From positions 144,467,705 through 144,531,704 of the forward strand of contig CM019824.1 in assembly GCA_009763385.1 (NCBI GenBank): 64,000 bases of DNA, given 5' to 3'. This document shows, piece after piece, positions 1 through 9,887 of this stretch. The translations under genes were made by a program, and so were the position numbers. This DNA comes from Coix lacryma-jobi var. lacryma-jobi (Eukaryota > Streptophyta > Magnoliopsida > Poales > Poaceae). How positions within the stretch are numbered: position 1 is the stretch's first letter; every line of letters starts with the position of its first letter. Under the pieces are notes generated by a model, which was not told the DNA's origin, ran no database searches, and was given only the letters and a program-made list of their open reading frames with translations.

Positions 1-1087
1 ACGCTGCCCCCACGTCCGATGCTTCAGATGGAGCCACGTGTCCCCCAGATATGAATTCAGCCTGTTAGATCCCAACGGTCATTTCCTTTTGCGCCACGGT
101 TAAAGTGACATCGGACGCGCCGATGCCAGGCATCGGACGCTCCGATGCCACTGCACAAATTAGCTCATTTCTACGCCACATCGGACGCTCCGAGCCCTTA
201 GCATCGGACGCTCGACCCCTGCGTCCGATGACCATGCAGAGAGGTTCCAGAGAGGGTCAAATCACATCGGACGCATCCATGGATCGGCATCGGACGCAGG
301 CCAGCGTCCGATGCTCCCTGGAAAGCTAGCTCGCGCCACGTCATCACCATCGGACTCTGCAACAGTGTTTCCTCTGCGTCCGTTGCCAGCGTCCGATGCT
401 CCTTCAACTTTTGTCAGAAACTAGGGTTTACCATCGGACGCTCGGCCCAGCGTCCGATGCCCCTTGGACCAGCGTCCGATGCTTCCGAACACATTACTTA
501 TCTTCCAAAAAACGCTGAATCTTGCCTCGCAAGCTCGGCAGGAGGGAGAAGGACTATACACTAGTTTCTCCCACTTCTCCACAACTCCGGAACACCCCCT
601 TATCCCAAAAGTGCCAACACCACCAAGTGTACATCATTATATGCAAGTGTGTTAGCATTTTGCAAAGCATTTTCAAAGGGGTTTTGTTAGTCACTCACTA
701 GGTCCATAGCATCGATATGTTAGAGAACACCTAGTGGCACTTGAACACCGCATAAGCCGTGAGTTATCTCCTCTTAATAGTACGACTATCTATCCTTAAT
801 GTGATCACACTCGCTAAGTGTCTTGATCACCAAAACAAAGAGCCCTATAGGTTATACCTTTGCCTTCGGGCCACTTTGCTCCATCTCTTCTCTTCTTCAT
901 TTCACCAATGGTAGAGCACTTGGTCTCTTGAGTGCTTGTGGCCATCACCATCCTCCATGGTTGCCACCTTGCTAGCTCCACCACTTGGCTTGGTCACAAT
1001 CCTTTCTTATAAGCTACACACATGCTTAGCAATAGGATTAGACAAAATAGGTTTCATCAATTAGCCAAAACCAAACTAGGGCTTTCA
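1..1087. mobile_element. LTR fragment with CATCGGACGC motifs (left end outside window)
   Basis: Noncoding sequence that looks like one end of an LTR. Positions about 112-490 hold many copies of CATCGGACGC and its reverse complement GCGTCCGATG. The block stops at 1087 with the bases CA, directly before GC-rich sequence that leads into a tandem array. Read on the minus strand this boundary starts TGAAAGCCCTAGTTTGG, which resembles the start of grass LTRs that I know, so the element may run minus. The other end, and so any target duplication, lies outside the window. No coding domain is visible. The orientation and the exact boundary are inferred. Confidence 0.45.
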
Positions 1088-1837
1088 CCCGCACGCCGAG
1101 ATCCATCCGTTGCGACGACCTGGTCGAGGCCATCGATCGGGCCAACAAGAGGATCACCGACTGCATCAACGTCGTCGAAACGACTCGTCGTCGCCTTCAC
1201 TCGTCGCCGACCAGGCTCGGGGACTTCGCCTTCGCTCGTCGCCGCCTTCGCTCGTCGCCGACCGGGCTCGTCGCTGCCTTCGCTCATCGTCGACCGGGCT
1301 CGTCGTCGTCTTCGCTCGTTGTCTACCAAACTCGTTGCCGCCTTCGTCGCCGACCCGACTCGTCCTCGTCTTTTCTCATCACCGACCCGGCTCATCGCCG
1401 CCTTCGCTCATCGCCGTCTTCGCTCATCGCCGACCTGGCTCGTCACCGTCTTTGCTCGTCATCGCCTCTGCTCGTCCTCGACCGGGCTCATCGCTGCCTT
1501 TGCTCGTTGTCGACCCGGCTCCTCGCCGCCTTCGCTCGTCATCGACCAGGCTCATCGCTGTCTTCGCTCGTCATTGACCAGGCTCATTGCCGTCTTCGCT
1601 CATCGTCAACCGGGCTCGTCGTCACCACCCTCGCTCGTCGCCGACCGGGCTCGTCACCACCTTCGCTCGTCGTCGACCCGGCTCGTCGCCGCCTTCGCTC
1701 ATCGTCGACCCAGCTCCTCGCCGCCTTCGCTCGTCGTCGACCAGGCTCGTCGCCGCCTTCGCTCGTTGTGGACTAGGCTCCTCGCCACCTTCGCTCGTCG
1801 TCGACCAGGTTCCTCGCCGCTTTCACTCCTCACCGTC
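1088..1837 (+). repeat. CTCGTCGCC-type tandem array, left part
   Basis: From about 1180 the sequence is a degenerate tandem repeat of roughly 30-33 bp built on GCTCGTCGTCGACC and CGCCGCCTTCG. It has almost no stop codons in several frames, so long open frames on both strands translate to monotonous Arg/Ser/Pro-rich strings and are not genes. The lead-in 1088-1179 is less repetitive and one frame reads like ordinary protein (for example CDDLVEAIDRANKRITDC), possibly a remnant of the coding sequence from which the repeat grew. The array continues after the solo LTR at 3933. It probably belongs to the 3' noncoding region of a Tat-like Ty3 element ending near 7727. Confidence 0.75.
1833..1837 (+). 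repeat. Target site duplication CCGTC, left copy
   Basis: Five bases immediately before the TG of solo LTR A, identical to 3933-3937. Confidence 0.9.
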
Positions 1838-2226
1838 TGCGGATACATGGGTGTATGCCGAGTCTCTGAGTGATGAGTGATTGTCAACTGGGATGATGCG
1901 CATGTTCTTTGGCTTGTGTTGTGCAGGTGTCGAGCACGGATATAGTAATCAGAGGCAAGGTGAAGGTCAAGTAGAGACGTGCCGTGCCGAGGGACCGAGA
2001 GTGGCGAAGGGCGGACGTGAGGCTTGGACTGAGGGACCGGTGGCCTGAGGATCAGCTGTGGTGGCTGACAGCCTGGGACAGCGACGAGCGAAGACTTGCG
2101 GTCATGTGTTGCCTGAGTCGAGGACTTGGGGACATGTGTCGGTGGACGGGGTGCACGGGCGGTGCATCCCATCTACAGCTTCGGTTTGGTGGTAGAGCCA
2201 GAGAAAAACCATCGGGTGGACGGTTT

Positions 2227-2450
2227 CCAGGTTTGGGCCTCAAAACCTGGGTGCGCATGGTTTCTGAGTTTGGCCACAAAACTCGGGCTGAGGACAGTTT
2301 CCAGGTTTGGGCCTCAAAACCTGGGTGCTGCGGGTTTGCTGAGTTTGGGCCACAAAACTCAGGCTACGGTCGGCTGGTTTCCCGGTTTGGGCCTCAAAAC
2401 CGGGGGTTGGCTGTGAAGGTTGGTTTCCCGGTTTGGGCCACAAAACCGGG
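2227..2450 (+). repeat. Six-hairpin array in LTR A
   Basis: Six inverted repeats of 23-24 bp start at 2227, 2264, 2301, 2339, 2381 and 2427. Each has an outer stem arm, an inner TTT/AAA arm and a constant loop around GGGCC. The outer arms are CCAGG/CCTGG, CTGAG/CTCGG, CCAGG/CCTGG, CTGAG/CTCAG, CCCGG/CCGGG and CCCGG/CCGGG. The loops alternate GGCCTC and GGCCAC, so the array is three dimers. The same array occurs reversed at 45794-46017, 52410-52633 and 54943-55168. Confidence 0.9.
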
Positions 2451-3254
2451 GGTGCGACGTCCAGGAAAAGGACAAGCAGAGCGGTGGCGGCACGTGGCGG
2501 CAATCGGGAGGTTGCGTCGAGGCAACACTACGAGTTGTGCGGGCGTGGCCGTCGGATCACCACCTACCACGAGTTGGTCCAGAATAACCTTAGGGTTTAG
2601 CTGGTTCGCTCTGTAAGTAGTTAGGGGTAGAGTGGGAATTAGGAAGAGTTAGAATTAGGATAAGTAGGGGGAGACACCCACCTCCCCATTTATCTCAGTC
2701 ATTTGCTCTTTGCACCTAGGGTTTCCTGCTCTCCCAATCCCCTGCTGTAGCTAGCTGAGATCCGCAGAGAACCATACCTCTGTGTACTGGAGATTTTGAG
2801 GAAGTGAGGTTGTATCCTCGCTGTTGTAGCGTGTGGTAGCCACACGGTTGCAGATCGATGTGTTGATTCGCGTTTTGGCTCGTGTTCTTCGCGTTCTTCA
2901 TTTCTCCACGTTTTTCCCGTCGCTCGATCTCCCTCTCTAGTGCGTCTTTGCGAAATCCGTTTGAATCAACTTTTTCTTTATAGTGAGGAGATCATTTCCA
3001 CCAAAGGAATTCATCTAACTCCTCACGAACAAGTAGATCGGGTTGATTTCATTTTCGTGGTGCTTTTTCGCTCATACTCCTCCCCTTTCGATTTCCCGGT
3101 GATTGAATCGATTTGAGCAGATGATTTCTTGGGGATAGTCTCCTAACTACCTCGTGATCATCCTCTCCAAGTTTGGGAACGTGGGATTGTGAATTGATTC
3201 AATTTGGAGAAGTTTTGGGAGAGGGGCGACCAAAATCGCCCTCTCTGCAAGGTC

Positions 3255-3515
3255 GCGGACAGTCCGCGCCTGGTACTGCGGACAGTCCACGCGTCGGGGA
3301 CAAGCCAGATCAGTGGCCATGTTCTTCGGCTGTCTTGTCTTTGTTTGACCGGCGGACAGTCCGCCGTTGGTTTTCGCAGACAGTCCGGGAACTGTCCAGG
3401 GGACTTCAGCAACACTGCGGTTTTGCTCATTTGGCCGGCGGACAGTCCGCGACCTGAGCCCGGACAGTCCGCCACTGGGCAGACAGTCCGCAACCGTACT
3501 GCCGAACAGTCCGGG
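3255..3515 (+). repeat. GCGGACAGTCCGC palindrome array in LTR A
   Basis: About eight exact or near copies of the 13-bp palindrome GCGGAC-A-GTCCGC, starting near 3255, 3280, 3351, 3376, 3437, 3460, 3479 and 3501. It lies in the 3' half of the LTR, the same relative place as in B (44726-44987, 51342-51602). Elements D and E carry a different motif at that place. Confidence 0.85.
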
Positions 3516-3932
3516 ATTTGGCTGAAGCCTCCGGTTTAGTGTGTTTGCTCTTCCGACTTGCTCGCTTGATTTCCGGACATCTCGTTTGGCCTTGTAGTTG
3601 ACCAAGGAACCTCTCTAGGTATCTTTGCTACTTGTTAGCATCGGTATTTGGGGATTTCTCGACGTAGCTGTCTATCTACGTTCGGGACTTGGTTTTTGAG
3701 GGTTGAACTCGTGCCGGCTCTTTTGGCATTCGGTTTGCTATCGCTTTGTGGTGCCTCGCTGTGATCCAAGGGATCATCCACCCTCTTCCAAGGGTCGTGG
3801 GCATCACGTTCTCGGTCGTAGCTTTTGGAGGCTGATTTTGGGACAATCGGCCAAAGTTTCGAGAGAAATTTTTGAGCTCCCATTCACCCCCCCCCCCTCT
3901 GGTCGCCTTGCTAGTGCTTTCTCGGTCCTTCA

Positions 3933-4430
3933 CCGTCTTCCCTCATTGCCGCCATCGCTCGTCGTCGACCCGGCTCCTCGCCGCCTTCGCTCGTTGTGGA
4001 CTAGGCTCGTCGCCGCTTTCGCTCGTCACCGTCGTCGCTCGTCGCCGCCTTCACTCGTCGTCGACCAGGCTCGTCGCCGCCTTCACTCATCGTCGACCAG
4101 GCTCGTCGCCGCCATCGCTCGTCGTCGACCCGGCTCATCGCCGCCATCGCTCATCGTCGACCCGGCTCCTCGCCACCTTCGCTCGTCATCGACCAGGCTC
4201 ATCGCCGTCTTCTCTCGTCACCGCCTTCGCTCGTCATCGACCCGACTCGTTGTTGCCTTCGCTTGTCGTCGACCAGGCTCCTCGCTGTCTTTAGTCATCA
4301 CCGCCTTTGCTCGTCGTCGACCCGACTCCTCGCTGCCTTCGCTCTTCATCGACCAGGCTCATCGCCGTCTTCGCTCGTTGCCGCTTTCGCTTATCGTCGA
4401 CTGGGCTCGTCACCTTTGCTCGCCGACCTC
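3933..4430 (+). repeat. CTCGTCGCC-type tandem array, right part
   Basis: Continuation of the array interrupted by solo LTR A, beginning with the second CCGTC duplication (3933-3937). Units are again about 30 bp (TCGTCGTCGACC with CTCGTCGCCGCC). Open frames across it are low-complexity and not genes. Confidence 0.8.
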
Positions 4431-4477
4431 TCTAGACGTTCGCCGACCTCTCCATACGATCGCCGACCTCTCCAAGG

Positions 4478-4990
4478 AGCCTGACTAACGCTGAAGGGGC
4501 CTTAGAGCCGGGGCTGTTGTCACCACTGGACGCGTGCATGAGCGCCTGCCCTCTGCGCTATGGCAGCCAGCAGTCCTCCCGAGTGACGTCCTGACCTCTT
4601 TACGCGTGCATGAACTTCTGCCCTTTGCGCTACGAAGGGAAAGCTAAGCTCGGGTTGAGACCTCCAAGGCTATACGTCCAGTGCCTGTATATGCGCCGTT
4701 TACGCGCTCGTTCTCCGTACGGTCTACAAGTAGCCTGACTGACGCCGATGAATACTCAGAGCCGGGGCTGTTGGCACCACCTGACACGTGCATGAGCACC
4801 TGCCCTCTGCGCTACGGTGGCCAACAGCTCTCCCGAGCGATGTCCCGACCTCTCTACGCGTGCATGAGCGTCTGCCCTCTGCGCTATGAAGGAAAGGCTA
4901 GCCCGGGCTGAGAATTCTAAAGCTACATGCTCAGTGCCTATATCTGCGCCACCCACGCGCTCGACGAACGATCTCCATTTGCCCAGGTCA
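4478..4990 (+). repeat. 254-bp tandem duplication
   Basis: Two diverged copies of a unit starting AGCCTGACTAACGC at 4478 and AGCCTGACTGACGC at 4732. Each unit contains two copies of a sub-motif GCATGAGCGTCTGCCCTCTG and the phrase AGAGCCGGGGCTGTT. A further partial copy of the sub-motif lies near 5041. It is probably noncoding sequence of the same Ty3 element as the neighbouring arrays. Confidence 0.75.
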
Positions 4991-5572
4991 CGCCTCGATT
5001 GAGCCTCTCGGAAAAGGCCTTGTCTCTGGTACCTCCTTACGCATGCATGAGCGTCTGCCCTCTGCGCTACAGGATGCTAGCAGTGGTTCCTTGGGCGACT
5101 CCTTTGACTCCTATGCGTAAACGGGCTCCGCGCTCTATGATACGGATCATGGGATAATCCAAGGCCAAACTGTTCATCGCTTCGGCTCATGACTATTGGG
5201 TCTACGGAATTCGAGGAAAATTCAAGGCACGCCGACTCGTTAAAGGCTTTGCCTCTTTTCGCTCAAGAGTCTATTTACAGACTATTCTCCTATATTACGT
5301 TCTACTACTGCCCGGCAGCGAAAAGATCTACATCGGCGACCTGGGCCTCTGCGGCAGGCTCCATCTCCGTCTCCAGACGCTCCATGTCGACACAACGACT
5401 CCAGGGTCGGGGACTTCATCAAGCTGCAGTCATCCTCTGCCACTGGTTTTTCTTCATGTTTTATTTGTACATCATCATGTATTGTCATTCTCCATATTTA
5501 TTTTTCAGGGACACGGTTTCGTCAATGAGCTTCTTACGCTCGGGGACTGGATCACTCCGGAAGAAGATCGTC
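4991..5572. other. Unassigned spacer between repeat blocks
   Basis: Contains one more copy of the CATGAGCGTCTGCCCTCTG motif near 5045, then mixed sequence with no domain, RNA gene or clear element end that I can recognise. The phrase CTCGGGGACT appears near 5538 and marks the approach of the next array. Confidence 0.5.
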
Positions 5573-7010
5573 GCCAACCAGGTTCATCGACCTGGCCTTT
5601 GCCCGTCGTCATCGCTCATCGCCGACTTGGCTCGGGGACTTCGCTCGTCGCCGTCTTCACTCGTCTTCGCCTACGCTTGTCACCGACCAAGCTCGGGGAC
5701 TCCGCCTTCACTCGTCACCGACTAGGCTTGTTGCCTTCGCTCGTTGCCGTCTTTGCTTATCGTCGTCTTCGCTCGCTACCAAACAGGTTCATCAACCTAG
5801 CCTTCGTTTGTCACTGACCTGGCTCGGGGACTTTGCCTTCGCTCGTCGCCTTCGCTCATGGCCGCCTTCACTCATCGCCGACCTGGCTCGGGGACTTCGC
5901 CTTCCTTCATCGCCGACCAGGCTCGGGGACTTTGTCTTCGCTCGTCGTCGCCTTCGCTCGTCGTCGTCTTCGCTCGCTACCAACCAGGTTCATCAACCTG
6001 GCCTTCGTTTGTCGCTGACCTGGCTCGGGGACTTCGCCTTCGCTCGTCGCCGCCTTCCCTCATCGCTGACCTGGCTCGGGGACTTCACCTTCCTTCATCA
6101 CCGACCAGGCTCGGGGACTTCATCTTCGCTCGTCGCCCTCGCTCACCGCCGCATTCGCTCGTCGTCACCTTCGCTCGTCGTCGTCTTCGCTCGCTGCCAA
6201 CCAGGTTCATCAACCTGGCCTTCATTTGTCGCTGACCTAACTTGGGGACTTCGCCTTCGCTTGTCGCCGCCTTCACTCGTCGCCGACCTGGCTCGGGGAC
6301 TTCGCCTTCCTTCATCACCGACCAAGCTCGAGGACATCATCTTCGCTCGTCGCCCTCGCTCGCCGCCGCATTCGCTTGTCGTCACCTTCGCTCATCGTCG
6401 TCTTTGCTTGCTACCAACCAAGTTCATCAACCTGGCCTTCGTTTCTCGCCAACCTGGCTCGGGGACTTCGCCATCGCTCATCGTCTTCGCAAGTCGCTGC
6501 CTTCACTCGTCGCCGACCTGGCCCGAGGACTTCACCTTCGCTCGTCGCCGCCTTGGCTCGTCGCCGTCTTCACTCGCCGCAACCTTCGTTCGTCGCCAAC
6601 CAGGCTCGAGGACTTTGCCTTCGCTCGTCGCCGACCAGGCTCGGGGACTTCGCCTTCGTTCGTCGCCGACCAGGCTCGGGGACTTCGCCTTCGCTCGTCG
6701 CCTTTGCTCGTCGTCGCCTTCGCTCATCGCCGTCTTCACAAGTCACCGAACAGGCTCAGGGACTTCGCCTTCGTTCGTCGCTGACCAGGCTCGTTGCCTT
6801 CGCCCGTTGTCACCTTCACTCGTCATCGCCTTCGTTCGTCGTTGCCATCGCTCGTCGCCTTCGCTTGTCACCGCCTTCACTCGTCGCCGACCAGGCTCGG
6901 GGACTTCGCCTTCGCTTGTCGCCAACCAGGCTCAGGAACTTTGTCTTCACTCATCGCACTCGCTCGCCGCCGCGTTCGCTCGTCGTCGCCTTCACTTGTT
7001 GTCGGTGTGC
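5573..7010 (+). repeat. CTCGGGGACTTCGCC tandem array with ~200-217 bp higher-order repeat
   Basis: The base repeat mixes GCTCGGGGACTTCGCCTTCG with CTCGTCGCCGCC. A longer marker phrase, CCAACCAGGTTCATCAACCTGG, recurs at about 5573, 5775, 5976, 6193 and 6410. The spacing is 202, 201, 217 and 217 bp, so there is a higher-order repeat of at least five units before the array becomes irregular. The 442-codon open frame from 5808 to 7136 on the plus strand and the other open frames here are produced by the lack of stops in the repeat and should not be annotated as proteins. Confidence 0.8.
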
Positions 7011-7418
7011 ATCAAGTCGCTCCATACTGTTCGGATCAGGGTGCTAATTTTGGGCAACTCATCGGGGCACTTGCTAAATGCTTTACAAGCTCAGCACCAC
7101 GTGTCTTCAACACCTACTACCAAGCTCGGGGACTAAGTGGATACACTTCACCTTGCGGTGAATGTATTTTCTTTTTCTTTGACATTTCAATGACGCTCCG
7201 TCAAGTTGGACTTGCACAGACTTATACTAGGACCTCGCTGTTCCTTATAGTCTTGCAAGCTCCAAGTGGATACACTTCCACCAGAAGAAAGCTTTTCAAA
7301 AATTTTCTTGAGCACCTTACATCCTTCTGGCAAGCCTTACTTGGCCGACATCGACTTTGCCTGCTCGGACAAGCTCAAGACGACGTCGCCAAAGGATACA
7401 AAGTGCTCGAGGACTAGC
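7011..7418 (+). other. 3' noncoding leader to Ty3 LTR, with PPT region
   Basis: Non-repetitive sequence holding two copies of CCAAGTGGATACACTTC-like phrases about 125 bp apart (near 7134 and 7261). It ends with GCTCGAGGACTAGC immediately before the TGTGGGG start of the next LTR, which is the usual place of the polypurine tract. No reading frame looks real. Confidence 0.45.
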
Positions 7419-7727
7419 TGTGGGGATATTACCTCTGTATACCCTCATGGACCTACTTGGACCCTTCATCAAGGACAGCCCAGCTCGAAGGCCCTGCGGC
7501 ACACGACCAGGTTGTCGTGTTCGTCTGGGACTCACGAAACCTTGCCTGCCAAGGAAGATCCTAGAGTTAGATCTGGATTCCTTGCCTTAAGGAACCGTTT
7601 GTAATCTGTTACGAACTGTAACCCTGCTCCCCGGCTATATAAGGCGAGCAGGGACCCCCTCTCATCTCATCTGATCTCATCCGAGATCATGGGATCACAC
7701 GTCATATTCCAATCCAGCAATACAACC
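7419..7727 (+). mobile_element. Truncated Ty3/gypsy LTR (Tat-like)
   Basis: Starts TGTGGGGATATTACC, has a TATATAA box at 7636-7642 and runs through a CTCATCTCATCTGATC stretch to a CAATACAACCA phrase. These are typical parts of grass Tat-type LTRs. It is cut off at about 7727, where LINE sequence begins, so the 3' end of the LTR is missing. The tandem arrays to the left fit the long noncoding region that such elements carry upstream of the 3' LTR. Confidence 0.55.
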
Positions 7728-8181
7728 AAGGTTTGCGTCAGGGCGACCCCCTATCACCTATGTTGTTCATCTTGGTGATGGATGTACTAGGACATTTGGT
7801 TTCCAAAGCAGCCATTGAGGGACTCCTGTAACCCCTCTCTAGGCGTGCTTTGCAGCACAAAATTTCTCTCTACGCCGATGACATGGTGTTGTTTATTAGA
7901 CCGGAAGCTGATGACAGCAACCTAGTAATGGAAATTCTTAATCTCTTTGGTGATGCTTCAGGTCTTAAAACCAACCTTCAGAAGAGTAATGTTTTACCCA
8001 TCAGGTGTGGTGACATGGAGTTGACGACTATCCAGCACATGTTACCTTGTGCGGTGTCCAAGTTTCCTTGCAAATACTTAGGTTTACCCCTCTCCCTTAA
8101 GAAGCTCACTAAGGGGCAGATCCAACCTATTATTAATAAGATTGCAGATCAGCTACCAGGTTGGAAGGCAGACCTTATGAC
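7728..8181 (+). pseudogene. LINE (non-LTR retrotransposon) reverse transcriptase, 5'-truncated first part
   Basis: The frame opening at 7730 reads GLRQGDPLSPMLFILVMDVL and then the catalytic YADD box (7871-7882), both hallmarks of plant L1-type ORF2 reverse transcriptase. A TAA stop interrupts it at 7829-7831. The N-terminal endonuclease and the first RT motifs are missing, consistent with a 5'-truncated LINE copy that landed in, or recombined with, the Ty3 LTR to the left. The frame ends at 8181, where a 9-kb Ty3 element is inserted. The reading continues at 17173 across the ATGAC duplication, as ...DLMT then RAVRKVQVQFVLTT. A dead copy that was transcribed plus. Confidence 0.88.
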
Positions 8182-9759
8182 TGTTGACGTTCACAAAGTG
8201 TCATATTCTTATCATCAACAAGGTCATATAACACAAGACAAGGGCCTAAAATCAACCAAAAACCTTTTATAAACTAACAATTTCCACTTGCCCTTGAGTT
8301 TTATTTGAATGTAGGAAATTGCAGGGTTTTTGAGCAAAATGACCAAATGGACCCACCAGGAAGCAAGCCCACTTGCCTGGGCTCACTTTGGGCCAAGGAG
8401 GGGTGGCGCCCGCCACCCCTAGCTGGCGGCCGCCAGGGGGGAGAAGCCCAAACTCCCCCCTGCCACGTCACTGATCCAGGGGAAGCACCCCACACTCATT
8501 GGCAGCCGTTGCTCACCTAAGTCAGTTCATCCAAGGGCTAAGAAGCAGCGTCACATGGATCATGGCCTAATTGCCCATGTGACGGTTATTGGACAACCCT
8601 AACCGACCCCAAACTGACTTGGAGGACCTCCTGGATGCCGTTGGTGAAGAGGCGGTGGATCCAAGGGCCAGGGGAGTGCCGCCCGCCACCCCTAGCTGGC
8701 GCCCGCCACCACACTCACCCCCCTGACCTAACCCTTGGTCCATAAGTACCCCCTAGGTCCCTTAGGCTATAAATAGGACCCCCCGAGCTCATTTGTACTC
8801 AGACCTCACCTCATTAGTCCCACTCTCTTGTAAGCAAAGCTCTGGTGAAGGAACACTCTAGTTGAGAGACTTAGAGTGAGAGCGAGAGTGAAGAAGAGAA
8901 GAGCTGGAGTTGTAATAGAGGATCTTCCAAGTCTCTGGTATAATTCCAAGTCTTCCTTCATTTATCTTAGTGTTCTTCTACTTTCAGCATTTACTTTAAG
9001 TTCTTTACTTATTGTTCTTGTTGAGTGCTTTCGATCATAGATAACTTAGTATTTAGTTTGTATCTAGTTTGGGTTCTTCGCTGAGTAATCAGTGCTCTAG
9101 TTTTGGACGCAAGATTAGAGTAGTATATATTAGTGTAAGTGCGGTGCTTAGACTAGTTATACCTTAGTTTGTGGCTAGCCCCCCCCCCCCGGATAGCTGT
9201 GGTAGCAAACAGGTGGTGACAGCCCTGAGAGCCTTGAATTCCACCACGTAGTTGGGTTAGTTCTTAAATCATAAACCTCGTTGTGCACGTCTAAGGTAAA
9301 TAGTCCAGAGGGTGTGTACGGTTCGAAGAACTAGATAAACTCTTTATTGCTAAGTTAGTTGTGTTCGTAAGTGTGTAGGAAAACATTAATCTGTTCATCG
9401 GCCAGACCCCGCCGATTTAGTTTAGTAGTTGTTAGCTTTTCTTTTCTTTTTAGTAGTAGTAGAAACCAACCCCCATTCCTACTTTTCGATCAACCCTGCT
9501 AGAATCACTAGTTGTTCATAGCGGTCCTAGTGTTAGTTCTGCCGTAGTAGCTTCCCTGTGGAAATAAATACGATACTCGGTTACTCCCGGGTGAAGTGCT
9601 ACAATAGACTTATTCTGTGCGCTTGCGGAACCTACCAATAGTCATATGAATAGTTAGTTATACTTCTTACATCAAGAAGTGCCAACAAACCTTTCTGGCG
9701 CCGTTGCCGGGGATAGATTCAGAGTCTACTCCCAGTGACGACGTTAGCAAGAGTCAACA
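8182..9759 (+). mobile_element. 5' LTR of element G
   Basis: 1578 bp, TG...CA. Upstream of the TATAAATA box (8768-8775) lie two paired CG-rich palindromic modules of the GGTGGCGCCCGCCACC type (near 8403-8437 and 8676-8711). The LTR end contains an internal Asp-type PBS look-alike (TGGCGCCGTTGCCGGGGA, near 9697). The real boundary is later, at GAGTCAACA (9759), because the 3' LTR runs to the same phrase before the target duplication. Confidence 0.9.
8768..8775 (+). promoter_or_regulatory. TATA box of 5' LTR, element G
   Basis: TATAAATA within GGCTATAAATAGG. The same box is at 16185-16192 in the 3' LTR. It likely drives the genomic RNA, with transcription starting some 30 bp downstream. Confidence 0.7.
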
Positions 9760-9767
9760 AGCATTTC

Positions 9768-9785
9768 TGGCTCCGTTGCCAGGGA
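9768..9785 (+). promoter_or_regulatory. Primer binding site, element G (tRNA-Asp type)
   Basis: TGGCTCCGTTGCCAGGGA lies 8 bp after the CA end of the 5' LTR. It is a slightly changed form of the Asp-tRNA complement used by many plant Ty3 elements. Confidence 0.65.
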
Positions 9786-9887
9786 AGCAATTGGCTAGAA
9801 TTAATTCTTTGTGATTTCTATTGAATTAACCCCCGTAGTTCTAGCGGGTATATATATTGTTCGTTGTTTGTGATCATTCAAGTAGTC

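Larger units (their letters stand above)
1838..3932 (+). mobile_element. Solo LTR of a Ty1/copia element (LTR A), 2095 bp
   Basis: Begins TGCGGATACATGGG and ends GGTCCTTCA. These ends match the termini of the LTRs of elements B and D further right, on the opposite strand. Both sides carry the 5-bp duplication CCGTC (1833-1837 and 3933-3937), and the tandem array continues across the insertion, so this is a solo LTR left by recombination between two LTRs. It contains the six-hairpin array (2227-2450), an AT-rich promoter-like stretch near 2688 (weak) and about eight GCGGACAGTCCGC palindromes (3255-3515). Short open frames inside are not coding. Confidence 0.92.

Noticed and set aside
1022..1873. 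Long open frames in the CTCGTCGCC arrays (also 3703-4488 and 5808-7136), up to 442 codons
   Set aside because: Several frames are open at once, the translations are monotonous Arg/Ser/Pro repeats, and they follow the tandem unit exactly. They are compositional artefacts.
2227..2450. CRISPR-like array
   Set aside because: The repeats are hairpins with varying stems and no unique spacers of constant length, and the setting is a plant LTR.
9697..9714. TGGCGCCGTTGCCGGGGA as the working PBS of element G
   Set aside because: The same phrase with changes also occurs at the end of the 3' LTR (17109-17126), before the target duplication, so it lies inside the LTR. The PBS is the next similar site at 9768.
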